Source: Zantedeschia hybrid cultivar
Taxonomy: Eukaryota > Streptophyta > Magnoliopsida > Alismatales > Araceae
Direction of reading: 5' to 3'
Length of the DNA: 64,000 nt
Assembly: GCA_030544215.1 (NCBI GenBank)
Contig: JARZZO010000006.1
Span: 50,072,501-50,136,500 of the forward strand
Shown: positions 45,285 through 55,609 of the stretch, piece after piece
How positions within the stretch are numbered: position 1 is the stretch's first letter
Layout: each line of letters begins with the position of its first letter
Translations under genes and position numbers: made by a program
Notes under the pieces: generated by a model
The model's input: the letters and a program-made list of their open reading frames with translations, nothing else
Database searches by the model: none
Told to the model about the DNA's origin: nothing

Positions 45285-46564
45285 TGTTGGGCCCTTTGTG
45301 AATGTCAAATTGTGTGTGTGATTTTCATGAATTTCATATTATTCGTATGATGAATAAAACTACTAAAAACTAAAGAAAACGTGATCGCTCAAAAGAAAGA
45401 TTGATCGCTTACCTTTTCAAACTTTGGAGTTGTTAAGTCCTTGATTCCCTTCCTTTGGCTGGCCAAAGAAAGAGAGCTATTTTTGTTCTTGTTCTTGCTT
45501 TTGTGTTCTTTTCATGTGGTTCTTTTCTTCAAAGCCTCTCTTCTTCTTCAAACCTTGGAAAAGATCAAACAAAGAAAAGAAAGAAAAAACATATTAAAGC
45601 TATGAAAGTGTAGTAACTATTCTAAAGATTGATCTAAACATACAACTAAACTAAAACTACTCACTTTTATGTTTCTTTTTAAACCCCTATCATGAACATA
45701 GGTTTGGAAAAATATGATGTGGGTGTGTGAATTATGAAGTGATGTGATGAAAAACTATATGAAAACAATGAATAAAAACTATAGAAATTAATGAAATCAA
45801 GTGAAGAAATCAAAGGAAAAGTTGATTGGTTGGCCCCTCTATAGCCATAGTCTTCAATATGCTTCAAGGGATGAAGAGAATGAAGAAGGAAGAAGCTTCT
45901 CTTGCTGTCCACGTTCTTCTCCTCTAGAGCCTTCAAACACCTTACCTTGAGCTTCAAATTCTTCAATGGCCAACCTCTTCAAAAGTCCAAAAGGTATTAT
46001 ATATATACATAATGGTTTATGGGTGTTTTGGGCTTCAAAAGGACTCTCTCCCGCAGTCGGACTTACCTTCGATGAGCATGGAGGAGTTAGCAACTTTCCT
46101 AACTTCAGAAATCGGATTAACTCGGCCAAATCATGTTTATCAGAAAACTCACAAATCGCGTCGCCTTGACGGGACGCCATTTGGCTAATTAAAGCTCTCA
46201 AAATAGAAATAGAATCCGAAAAGGAAACCGAAATAGATTAGGAAACTTAAATCGCGTCTCTTAGGGACAATGTGCTTTAAATAATTAGGAAATTAATCCG
46301 AATTAGAAATCGGAACGAATTAGGACTTAAACGGCGTCTCCATGAAGCGACACTATTCAATTAAATCTATTTGAATTTGGAAACTTAATTCCGAACTAAT
46401 TTCGGTAGAAATCTAAATGGCGTCATCCTAGGGCGACGCTAATCAACAAATTTCAAGAAAAAATGAATGAAAATTAATTAACGATTAAACATCAGACCAT
46501 TTTGGGGCATTATAATTATGACATGACATTTACTCAGTATAAGGTCAAAAGTAGTATGTCCACA
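45285..46564 (-). repeat. 3' LTR of Tat B
   Basis: The inner end is firm: on minus GGTGGGGCAGC is followed by TGTGGACATACT...TTTTGACC, a start typical of Tat LTRs. The outer end is set at TGTTGGGCCC (45,285), where the Copia leader stops; this end is less sure because the other LTR is not available. It holds four GCGTC...GACGC-type palindromes between 46,155 and 46,440. Confidence 0.65.
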
Positions 46565-46579
46565 GCTGCCCCACCTTGG
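46565..46579 (-). other. Polypurine tract of Tat B
   Basis: On minus, CCAAGGTGGGGCAGC lies directly before the LTR start TGTGGACA. Confidence 0.7.
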
Positions 46580-47780
46580 CATTGTCTTTGCAAGGGTGTG
46601 AAATGAAATGAAATATACTGAAAAGGTGATGTTAAGGTGTGATGAGACACGCTATCAACATCATATGATGAGAATTTTTCCCAAATGATCAATGAAGATA
46701 ACTCAAAGAGATCAATGGAATATAATCATGTCTGGATGAAAGAAACAAGGAAATAAAATAAGGACAATCAACTTCCACGATTGGGAAGTACCCTAGGTTA
46801 CAAACCCTGCAAATTTCATCATGGAGAGCGGTTACCAGCCAATGTGGACGTACTACAACCATGATGGATCTTAAAAGGAAACAAGAAAATTTGGGATAAA
46901 GAATCTCAGCAAGAAGAAATTCCAAGGATACCTTCAAGAAAATTTCAAAGATAATTGAGAGATCAATTTAGAATGGAATATTTCATATCACGTTGTGATT
47001 TATTTGATCAATTGTCTAAAATTTAATCAAGAATTAATTTTTATCACAATTATTTCAAAGTCCTACATGATGCATGCTGGGCTAAAAAAAAAATAGAAGA
47101 TTAAATAAAATATAAACTAATCAAGAATAATATTGTTAAACTGTCATTAATGAGTCAAGATACCAGTTCTTGCGATTCAGTGCTAAGCCGAAGCTCGTTT
47201 GTCCACGCACCGTTTCACAAAAGCAGAACAATCGTCCCCATCAATTAACAATCTAACGGCCTATCTGTACAATTAAGAATCTTCTGAAATTATCACTATT
47301 TTTGTTGAAGGGGAACTCAAATTCTAATTACATCAAAAACACAAGGTCCTTGATATAATCTAATAAATATTTCTCATATAATAATGATAATGCAAATTAA
47401 TTACATAAAGGGAATACAAGGATAGAGATAACCGTCTTTTTAGTCACGGCTGGGACTCATAAACTCACACAGTGGGATTTTATTTGAAATTTCAGCTCCC
47501 TTTTCCTTTTCTTGAATTTCCTGCACTCAAATTTCATCAGTAACTTCATGCAAATAGATAATCAACATCAAATATCAATGAATACGAAATTTTGTAAAAG
47601 TATCAGAAATTCAGAAAGTTGATTAAATGGTGTCATTGTTCACATACGTTATTTAAATGACGTTGCCTTGTCCAGACGCCTTTTAATCTAGAGAAACAGT
47701 TTCCTTGTTTCCAACCCAAACTCCAATTTCCTTCAATACACACCTTTCTTCCAACTCGTAAAAGGTTCCTCAATCTCGGA
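46580..47780. other. Non-coding AT-rich stretch of Tat B
   Basis: No gene is supported. Two palindrome-like words of the GCGTC family lie at 47,629-47,695. The right end is the upstream region of the small plus-strand gene. Confidence 0.5.
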
Positions 47781-47786
47781 AAACAC

Positions 47787-47795
47787 TTATATAAG
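47787..47795 (+). promoter_or_regulatory. TATA-like box of small antisense gene
   Basis: TTATATAAG lies about 116 bases before the proposed start codon at 47,911, with a purine-rich leader between. Spacing and sequence suit a plant polymerase II promoter. This is inferred from sequence only. Confidence 0.45.
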
Positions 47796-47910
47796 CTTTC
47801 ATTTGTTCATATCAAAGCATTACAATACACAATCAAGAGGGAAAGCTAAAGGATTCTCTCCAAAACTCGAGAACAAGAGGGGAAGAACAAGGAGAAATCA
47901 AGGAGGAAAG

Positions 47911-48463
47911 ATGGCAAATTCTTCACAAGATTCTTCAAACAAAAGGATGAAAAAGACCATTGAAAAGCTCTCTGAAGTGAAAGATCATCTAAGTGGGCGA
48001 GATCCTAACTTACAAGTAAGCTAATATCTCTTCTAATCACTCCCTCTTCTATGTTCTTCAATTCTCTTTCAATGTTCTCCAAATTCTCAATTCTTCAATA
48101 AGCAAAATAGAACCATTCCAAATTCTTTTCTTCATCTAGAGATATCCTTTCTTCCCTGGTCCAAAACGATTTTCTTCACTTCCATGGGTTCAAAAGTTAG
48201 CCAACAAGATTAATCTCTCCATGCAATCTTATACACATCGCTGTCATCCTCAACTCGGCATGCCGCGCTATGAGTTTCTTGAAATAATTTCTCTTTCTCC
48301 AATCAATAAGTGGGCTTTGGTAACTAACAAAGACTTTGAGATGACTGAGCTCATAGCTACTCTTTGGAATATCAGCTTCACCCGTTGTATAAAAACTCCT
48401 CATAAGGCCAATCGAGAATTATGGAAAGTTTATGTGAAGGAGCTTAAGAAGATCCGTCCTTGA
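47911..48463 (+). CDS. Small two-exon antisense reading frame in Tat B
   Basis: I do not recognise the product. Exon 1 runs 47,911-48,015 from ATG in a good context (AAAGATGGC). The donor is CAA|GTAAGC. The proposed intron (48,016-48,139, AT-rich) ends TTCTTTTCTTCATCTAG, a strong pyrimidine-rich acceptor. Exon 2 (48,140-48,463) keeps the frame and ends TGA, giving 142 residues without a stop. An AATAAA lies at 48,508. The N-terminus is Ser/Lys-rich (SSNKRMKKTIEKLSEVKD); the C-terminal half is mixed, with a TELIATLWNISF helix-like stretch and a basic end (VKELKKIRP). It is antisense to pol and upstream of the mobile-domain gene. Unspliced, exon 1 stops after two more codons. The reading is an inference from splice signals and frame. 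Confidence 0.5.
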
Positions 48464-48507
48464 AAACTCTTCAATCTTCCAACTTTATGTGCTTTGATTT
48501 TATTTTC

Positions 48508-48513
48508 AATAAA
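48508..48513 (+). other. Poly(A) signal after small antisense gene
   Basis: AATAAA 45 bases past the stop codon of the two-exon frame, inside an AT-rich stretch. This is canonical spacing for a plant gene end. Confidence 0.4.
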
Positions 48514-48619
48514 GAATCATCCCTTATTACGTTAAAAATCATCCCTTAATGTTTTACGATTTTTCTATAATTTCTCCTTGAGTGAAACTGTGATTTTTAC
48601 TCAAAATATCAAGGTTCGA

Positions 48620-49230
48620 GCTTGTTAATTCAAATCGTGTCAACTCAGGGAGACGCTTTTTAGTGAAGTTCAATTTCCAAAAATAAGAATTTCATCCTTT
48701 AAAAGCGCAAGTCGCGTCTTTTCAGATAGACGCCTTTCTCTTTCTCTCTCCTATCTTTCAGAGATTTCATGACGATAATTGTTTGAATAGCGTCTGGTAA
48801 GGGAGACGCGAATAATAATTCTTTCAAACTTTCCGTGGTATAGCCCAGACCAAAAGAGGCGGTAAAATACAAAAGGTGTCGTCCACGAGGGATGGGTTTC
48901 ACAAATTTCAAAATGTTTCTGTTACCGCCTCAGTTTATGCGCCACTGAATCACATCACTATTCACAGACGCGATTTCACCAACTCAAACAGGGTCGCGCG
49001 AGTCCGAGCTCCTTCCTTCCTCATTTCCTTTCTTCACCTTCTCTCTCTTCTCTCTCCGGCGATCACCGCAACTCCGGTGAATCTCCTCCTCCTCTGGCCA
49101 TCTTCTCCAATTCCGGTGAGCCTCTCCAACTCTGGCGACTCCTCCTTCAACCTTCCTCACTTTCTTTCTCTCTCTCAAGCTCTCTTTCTTATTTTCTCCG
49201 ACCGAGCTCTCTCTTTCACTTCCTTTCGCG
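48620..49230 (+). promoter_or_regulatory. Upstream region and leader of mobile-domain gene
   Basis: No coding sequence. It has three or four palindromes of the GCGTC...GACGC family (48,630-48,890) and then a CT-rich stretch with Ser/Leu-coding look (49,005-49,220), which resembles a plant 5' leader leading to the ATG at 49,231. A clear TATA box was not found. Confidence 0.35.
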
Positions 49231-52189
49231 ATGGAACAAGAAGGTCCGAGCCGTCTTGGTGGGAAACGTCGATGGGTTGCCGCCATCGAGGTGGTGGAAT
49301 TATGCGAAGAAAATCCCAAAGCGGCACCGGCCGAAGCGGAGGTGCTCGGGGAGGTGGTGGCCTTCATGGAGGCCGAAGAACTCTCACCCATGACTCAAGA
49401 GGGTGCAGCGGAGGCGGCACCGGCTGAGGAAGTCGTCCCACGCTTGGTACGAGAACACCCTATTTATAATTGAAGACTTCATTTGGGGGGAAAGAGGGCT
49501 CGGTTATAGGTCCGGGGAACCTACGGTGAAAGGCTTCTGGGGACAGGGACGCCATTTTTAAAAGCGTCCCTGGACCCATACGCGATGTAAAAATGTTGAA
49601 AATTCTTTCAGAAATTGATTATTAATGCCCCGATGATAAATTTGATTAATTATTTGACAATTGCAAGGGACAATGAGGACCAGGATATCATGAGACCTGG
49701 TGGTAGTGGCGTACCGTGGTCTTCCGGATTTCTAGAAGGCGTGGTTAGCAGAGATGGGATTCCGAGAGATACTAGAGATCGAGCCCTTCTGGATCGACCT
49801 GGTACAGCTACAAATATTGAGGGAGCGGTGGCATGCCGAGAGCAGGGCATTTCTGATGCCCTGGGGACATATGATTCCCAGTCTCAAGGATGTATGTAGG
49901 ATTACCGACCTCTAGGTAAAAGGCCGAGTGGTTAGCTGGATAACGTATCTCGATTACCATGGACTAACCCAGGAGTTGCTGGGGTTGGATGTGACAGGGA
50001 TGGAGGGTCGAGAGTCTAGGACTCTCCTTAGGACGGCTGTAGAGAGATCCCTAGGACTAGAGGAGCCTAGGCAGCAGACTGATGAGTCCCGGGCTGAGCT
50101 GAGATTGAGACTAGCCAAGGCGGCTAGCAAGGTGTATTGCCAGGATCCCTCTGATAGGGCTAGAGCAGATAGGGACCTTAGGAGGTTCTTAGTCTTCTTC
50201 TTCGGTAGACTCTTGTTTGGGACCAAGGGCGACTATATCCACTGTCGTTTCTTGAGTCTTCTTGTAGATCTTGATAGGTTAAGGGAATATGCTTGGGGTG
50301 CAGCCCTTCTAGCTCATCTCTTCACAGATCTTTCCGCGGTTACGCCGGACGAGGAGACCACCATCAGCGGCTTCGCGTTGTTTCTTCAAGTACTTAGCTT
50401 ATTTTAAATCTGTTCATTTCATTAAATGCTTATGATACAATGCATGTAATGATTCTAACATGTATGTTCTTTTATGCAAGTCTGGAGTTATTATTATTTT
50501 TCCCTGGGCCGAGCAAGGCCATCTACACAGCCGGCGGCAGTTCCACTTGCCTGGCGTTGGCGTTCGGTAGTGGACACAGCACCACAACATCACTAACTGA
50601 TGGCCCTCCGCCGTCAATTTCTTGACTACCTAGAGCTTCTGGTGAGTTTTAATTCTTTTCCTGCCATTTATTATTATGTTTCATATTTGATTAATTATCT
50701 ATTTTATTAAAATATTGTTAACCTGCTCAGTTAATTGATTATTTTGTTAAAACATTTATTTGCTTTTTTAGAGATTATTAGAACTTGTTGATTTTTTTAT
50801 TATCATTATTATTTCCATGTGAAATGCAATGTAGCTAACCTATATGAATGTAGGTTATCTGGCGTCCATTCCTAGGTATGGACGATGCAGGGCAACCCGG
50901 GGTAGAGCAGGGGCGTGGCCGATTCGAGCGTCAAGTGTGGTTGCATTGCATGAATGAAATCGCCCTCCTGCGTCTGAAGCTAGTGATGCGGACATTGGGG
51001 CTGCATTAGGAGTGGATGAAGGAGGAGATCCCTAAGGGGATCGAGAGGACCATGCGGGGCAAGTAGGCCTGCACCGACTGGAGCGCCAAATTCCTGGATT
51101 AGCGGGATGACTGGCATCGGTACGGGGTTCCGGTGGAGTCGCAGGTGGTGAACAACGATGCTTACCTCCAGCGCTACCGGACCCACTATGCGGATCACCT
51201 TCAGCTTCTCCATCCTCTCGATGTAAGTATGATGCATATGACATGTTATGAATGCCTCTTTTATTTTATTAATTATCTTGCTTATTTTTGTGAATGTATG
51301 ACATGATATGGTATGAATATGAAGCATGCACGGGACGCCACCATCATCACCCTCCAGGGCCATCTCTAGGATGCGAAGGCCCAATTGGAACAAGTACAGA
51401 AGGAGCTAAATGAACTAGTGAACATGACATGCAATATGAATCATAGATGCTTTCTTTTATTGTTTTGACGCTAGTACACTGACGGTGATCTCCTCTTTGT
51501 TATAGCATGCCGCTTATACTCATACGGATCCTCCCTCCTCTTCTGCTACCATCGGCTCGTCTTCCAGTGCCGCGCATGAGTCCACCATCACTGACTTGCG
51601 GAGTCAATTGGCCATAGCCATCCGCCGTGCCACCCAGGCTGAGGACAATGCTGCTACCCGAGTAAGTCTTCAACTTGCTTTCTTCATTTTTACATGGTAT
51701 CCTTTGCTTGCTTGATTTGTTGGCTGACAATGTCTTTTACTGCAGGTTCAAGAGCTCTGTCGGGCTCTCAAGGAGGCTCGGGGCAGGGCGGCCCGTGTCA
51801 CTAAGTTGGAGGAGCAGTTGGCGAGGCTCTCCACAGGTGACCTTCCTCAAGAGGTTTCACGCCTCCGATCACGCTTGGAGGTCATTACTGAGGAGAGGGA
51901 ACGTGAGCAGCAGAAGAGGCACCGGATTGACATAGAGATGTCCTCTCTCCGAGTCCAGTTTGGAGTGGCCGAGCACGAGAGGCGCAGTATAGAGGAACAT
52001 TATCAGCGTGCTCGTCTGCAGGCTCAGGAACGGGGACAGGTGAGCGCATTTACTGCGAGCATCGCGATTTCTTTGGGCCAGGTGGGGCCAAGTGCTATGG
52101 GACCACCACCGCCACCGACTCGTGGGCCAGATGGACCAAATGAGGCCCATAGTCAATATGATGAGGGTGCAGGAGAGAGTCAGCCGTGA
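49231..52189 (+). pseudogene. Antisense plant-mobile-domain/coiled-coil gene with introns (Tat B)
   Basis: Exon 1 (49,231-49,446, donor TTG|GTACGA) encodes an Ala/Glu-rich 72-residue N-terminus. From about 49,660 to 50,389 lies the mobile-domain core: FWIDLVQLQILRERWHAES, MPWGHMIPSLKDVCRITDL, FFGRLLFGTKGDYIHCRFL and LREYAWGAALLAHLF. Further exons, at about 50,478-50,641 (PLAWRWRSV) and 50,854-51,221 (VIWRPFLGMDD), continue it. Exons near 51,325-51,410, at 51,506-51,661 and at 51,746-52,189 encode a Glu/Arg coiled coil and a MGPPPPP tail. GT and AG borders fit most introns. In-frame stops (for example 49,733, near 49,909, and in the 50.6 and 51.0 kb exons) and a frameshift near 49,720 show it is decayed. 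The domain is known in host proteins such as MAIN and in plant transposons. Introns can persist because the gene is antisense to the retroelement RNA. Confidence 0.75.
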
Positions 52190-52585
52190 GGGCTGCCGAT
52201 GTTGATGTATCTTCCTTTGTTTTGCTTTATCTTGCTTTTATTTTGAAGTCCTGTAGATGGACTTACACTTGTACATGAATACTTTTGATATATATGAAGA
52301 GAGTTTCTTCATACTTGAGTTGCCTTTGTACCCTTCTCTATTGACTTTCCTTTTATACCTATGCATGACTTTAAACAAACAAGTTAAATATCTGTTCAAG
52401 CTCAGGCCCTTCCCCAGTTAAGTAACTGGCTACTTGATGCTATCCTTGGTAGAAGGGTCAAGGGGCGAAGCTTTTATTTAATGAAGGCAAATAAAGACAA
52501 TTAAAGGGAAAACAAATGCAACATACAAGCACGCAAATGCTTATTAAAAATTAAACCGTACAACACTCATGATCTAGCAAGCAAA
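52190..52585 (+). other. 3' spacer after mobile-domain gene
   Basis: No gene. It matches 234-689 of Tat A. It holds a T-rich 3' untranslated-like part (to about 52,320). Confidence 0.55.
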
Positions 52586-52990
52586 TGCTTTTTGAAATAT
52601 CCAATTTTTTGTTTTGCAACTGCGAGTTTTGAAATATCCGATTTTTTTGTTTTGAAATATTCAATTTTTTTTGTGGTTTTGAATTATTCAATTTTTTGTG
52701 ATTTTGAAATATTCAACTTTTTTTTTTTTTTTGAAATATTTCAATTTTTTATGGTTTTGAAATATTCAATTTTTATGGTTTTGAAATATGCGATTTTTTC
52801 ATGGTTTTGAAATATTCAATTTTTTTATGGTTTTGAAATAAGACATTTTTTTGTGGTTTTGAAATATTCAATTTTTTTTGTGCTTTTGAAATATTTCATT
52901 TTTTATGGTTTTGAAATATTCAATTTTTTTATGGTTTTGAAATATTTTATTTTTTTATGGTTTGAAATATTCAATTTTTTATGGTTTTCG
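52586..52990. repeat. T-rich tandem repeat, copy B
   Basis: About sixteen units of TTTTGAAATATTCAATTTTTT with TATGG or GTGG joiners, unit length about 22-26 bases. Counterpart of 690-935 but with more units. It sits between the ends of two convergent coding regions. Confidence 0.9.
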
Positions 52991-53752
52991 AAATAAGACA
53001 TTAACTAAATAAACTAAGGACCAGCATGGTACTTGGATCAAAAGAGTATGTTCATTTGTTAACTTAATTCCCAAATCATTCTTCAACAACCTAATCCTGA
53101 CTCATCGTGCTTGAGTTTTGTTTATGTTCGTGATCCCATTCGATAGTCTGATCCTTAGTCAACCTAGGCCATCCCTCAAGTTTGGAATACGCCCCTTTAG
53201 AAGGAAAAGAAGAATTGGTCTAGAAAGCCTACGAGAGGGTTCCGGAAACCTAGAAAGATGTCCCTCCTTTACCCTATTATCTGTTAGGATTCGGTCATTT
53301 TCACTTTTTACGGGGTATTTATCGACCTTGCACTTCCTTTTCATTTGATTTTGTGGCCTTTTGTAATGTCGAGTGGCCTTTTGATTTTGTTGGCGTTTTG
53401 CCTTTTGTATTTTTCTTTTGCTTTTTGTGGGGTGGATCTCCCCTTTTTTTTATGACGGCCTCTTACTAAGATGGCAGGTATTTTCAGTAGTCCATTCTAA
53501 GCCTCGTTCTGACATCATAGGCCGAGAGTAAAAACAGAATTTTTGTTTTGAAAATAATGAGTGGTACTTTTACACCTTTTAGTCAAGCTTTCGGCATTAT
53601 TCGGGTTTCACGTCTCTTGATACTCACGAACCAAACGTGTTTGCATTTGCAATAATGTGTTTGGACTAGATTATCAGAGACTAACAAGGGAATTTGAGTT
53701 TTTAAATTTTCAAACCCACTAGTCCGTGCACCATACTGATCGACACATTAAA
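52991..53752. other. Non-coding Tat spacer, including a B-only part
   Basis: No gene is supported. Bases 53,550-53,752 match Tat A 936-1,135. Bases 52,991-53,549 have no counterpart in Tat A, where the T-rich repeat leads directly into the shared part. The 76-codon plus-strand frame at 53,118-53,348 has no recognisable feature. Confidence 0.5.
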
Positions 53753-54853
53753 CTAAGGGTAGTACTTCTTCATATATAAACCATTCCAAGGATGAGATAA
53801 TTCTTGCCCTTCTACATTAGCTAAACGATAGGCGTTACCAGGAAAAGCATACAAGATAACATAAGGTCCTTCCCAATTGGGTTAGAACTTAGAACGCGAA
53901 CCACCAAGTTTTACAAAGATTCTTTTAACAACCATTTCACCAATTTTGAATTTTTGTTCAATGACTTTCTTTTGATAAAAACGTACTAATCTATTTTGAT
54001 ATACCCGTGCATGATTAGCGGCTGACCATCTTTTCTCGTCTAAGAGTTCCGATTGAGCCAAGAGTGTCGAGTGGTACTTATCGATGGAAACTCCTTGTTC
54101 AACTATACTTTTAAGGACAGGATGAGGACTTTGTATGGAACTACCGCCTCCATTCCGAATGTTAAGGAGTATGGAGTTTGCCCAGTAGACGTGGGGTTGA
54201 AGTTCGGTATGCCCATAAAGCCTCCATTATTTTTTTTGGCCAGTTGGAGAACTTGTTGGATTCACACGTTTTCTTGATAATTTTTATCAAAGTCTTGTTA
54301 GTTGCCTCTGTTTGGCCATTGCCTTGCGGATAATATGGAGACAAATGATGCAGTGCAATTTTATACCTGTTGCAAATGTCCTTCAATTCTTGTGATATGA
54401 ACTGTGGTCCATTGTCGGTGACGATGGTGTTTGAAATTCCGAATCTTGTGATGATATTCTTCATAATAAACTTGCAGACTGTAGTTGCTTTGACTTCCGC
54501 GTAAGCTTTGGCTTCTGCCCACTTGGTGAAGTATTCCGTGGCCATGAGGATAAAGGATTTCTGCTTAATGCCGGAATTGGGATTACCGAGAGGTCCAATG
54601 ATGTTGAAAGCCCACATGGAGAAAGGCCGTGGGGAGGAAACAGGATGAAATGAAGATGCAGGAGAATGGATCTTATCGGCTGAAGTTGACACTTAGCACA
54701 CCTACGAACATACCCTACACAGTCTTCTTCCATTGTGGGCCAGTAGAATCCTTGTCTAAGGATCTTCTTTGATAACATCTGTCCATTAACGTGACCACCG
54801 CAAACCCCAGCATGAGCTCCTTCCATGATTTTCCAAAGCTCATCTTCGTCCAA
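53753..54853 (-). pseudogene. Tat B integrase
   Basis: Read from 54,853: HHCC zinc site (HAGVCGGH, GFYWPTMEEDC, RRCAKC), a frameshift near 54,690-54,715, then the core with KQSFILMATEYFTKWAEA-type sequence, VTDNGPQFIS with the second aspartate and NGQTEATNK with the glutamate. The first aspartate is changed: WAFNIIGPL, where Tat A has WAFDIIG. A further shift or stop near 54,165-54,260 leads to the C-terminal part (VYQNRLVRFYQKKV, KPNWEGP-like block with a stop, HPWNGLYMKKYYP) ending at 53,753-53,755. It inserts element DNA in the genome; this copy is inactive. Confidence 0.85.
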
Positions 54854-54997
54854 GTATCTCAGAAGAACACCGTCAAAACGTCATTTATAAAGTGCTCCTC
54901 CAACTAGAATGTATCTTTGAGCAACTCTCCTGATATCCCTTTTCTCCTCAGCTGTGGCTTCTTCAAGGTATGAATGATTTTCATAGTACTTCGCAAT

Positions 54998-55270
54998 CTA
55001 AAAATACCAGGGTTTCTCTTCATCATCCATCTCTTCCTTCAATTCTAATAGCATGATCTCTCGCTTCTCCACTATATCTCCGTCTCTAACCTTCTTCAGC
55101 AATTTCTCCTTAATCTTAAGGAATGAAGGGTCTTTCACGGCAGGTGAATGATGCCTATGGACGATGATTGATTCAAATTGTTTACTGATTGAGAAATTTA
55201 GAGATGATGCGGGAGAAGCTAGAGCGTCAGCTAGAATGTTCTGATTCCAAGGAACATGGACAAAGATCAA
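54998..55270 (-). pseudogene. Tat B spacer between archaeal RNase H and integrase
   Basis: A 90-codon frame beginning with the RNase H tail (VHVPWNQNILADALAS) and continuing with a charged linker (LKIKEKLLKKVRDGDIVEKRE). Tat A lacks most of the linker. Stops separate it from both neighbours. Confidence 0.7.
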
Positions 55271-55609
55271 TCTAGTAAAAAGTTTGGTATAGACAGAAGT
55301 GAGTTATTAATAAGGCTTGAGTTTAGCATCAAGAGTTTAGTACTTAGTAAGCACTTGACGAAGGATTAGTTGACTATCACCTACAATCCTGAGCTTGGTG
55401 GCACCATGGAGATGAGCAGCCTCTAAACCGGCTAGAAGAGCCTCATATTCAGCTATATTGTTGATGACAGGGAAGTCAAGCTGAAAGGCTTGTGGAATGG
55501 TGACACCTTCAGGTAATGGTAGAACAATGATGATACCCTTGCCATGAGAGATCAGAGCTCCATCAAAAAGCAGAGTCCACATATCGTCTTTGATTCTGTC
55601 TATGGACAT
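55271..55609 (-). pseudogene. Tat B archaeal-type RNase H
   Basis: The extra RNase H of Tat-clade elements: WTLLFDGALISHGKG with the first aspartate, NNIAEYEALLAGLE with the glutamate and GDSQLILRQVL with the next aspartate. The start is arbitrary because the domain was cut from a polyprotein. A stop lies near 55,310-55,336. This domain gives elements of the clade a second means of removing the RNA strand. Confidence 0.85.

Noticed and set aside
53118..53348. A 76-codon plus-strand frame with a basic stretch
   Set aside because: No recognisable domain, not present in Tat A, and no splice or promoter context.
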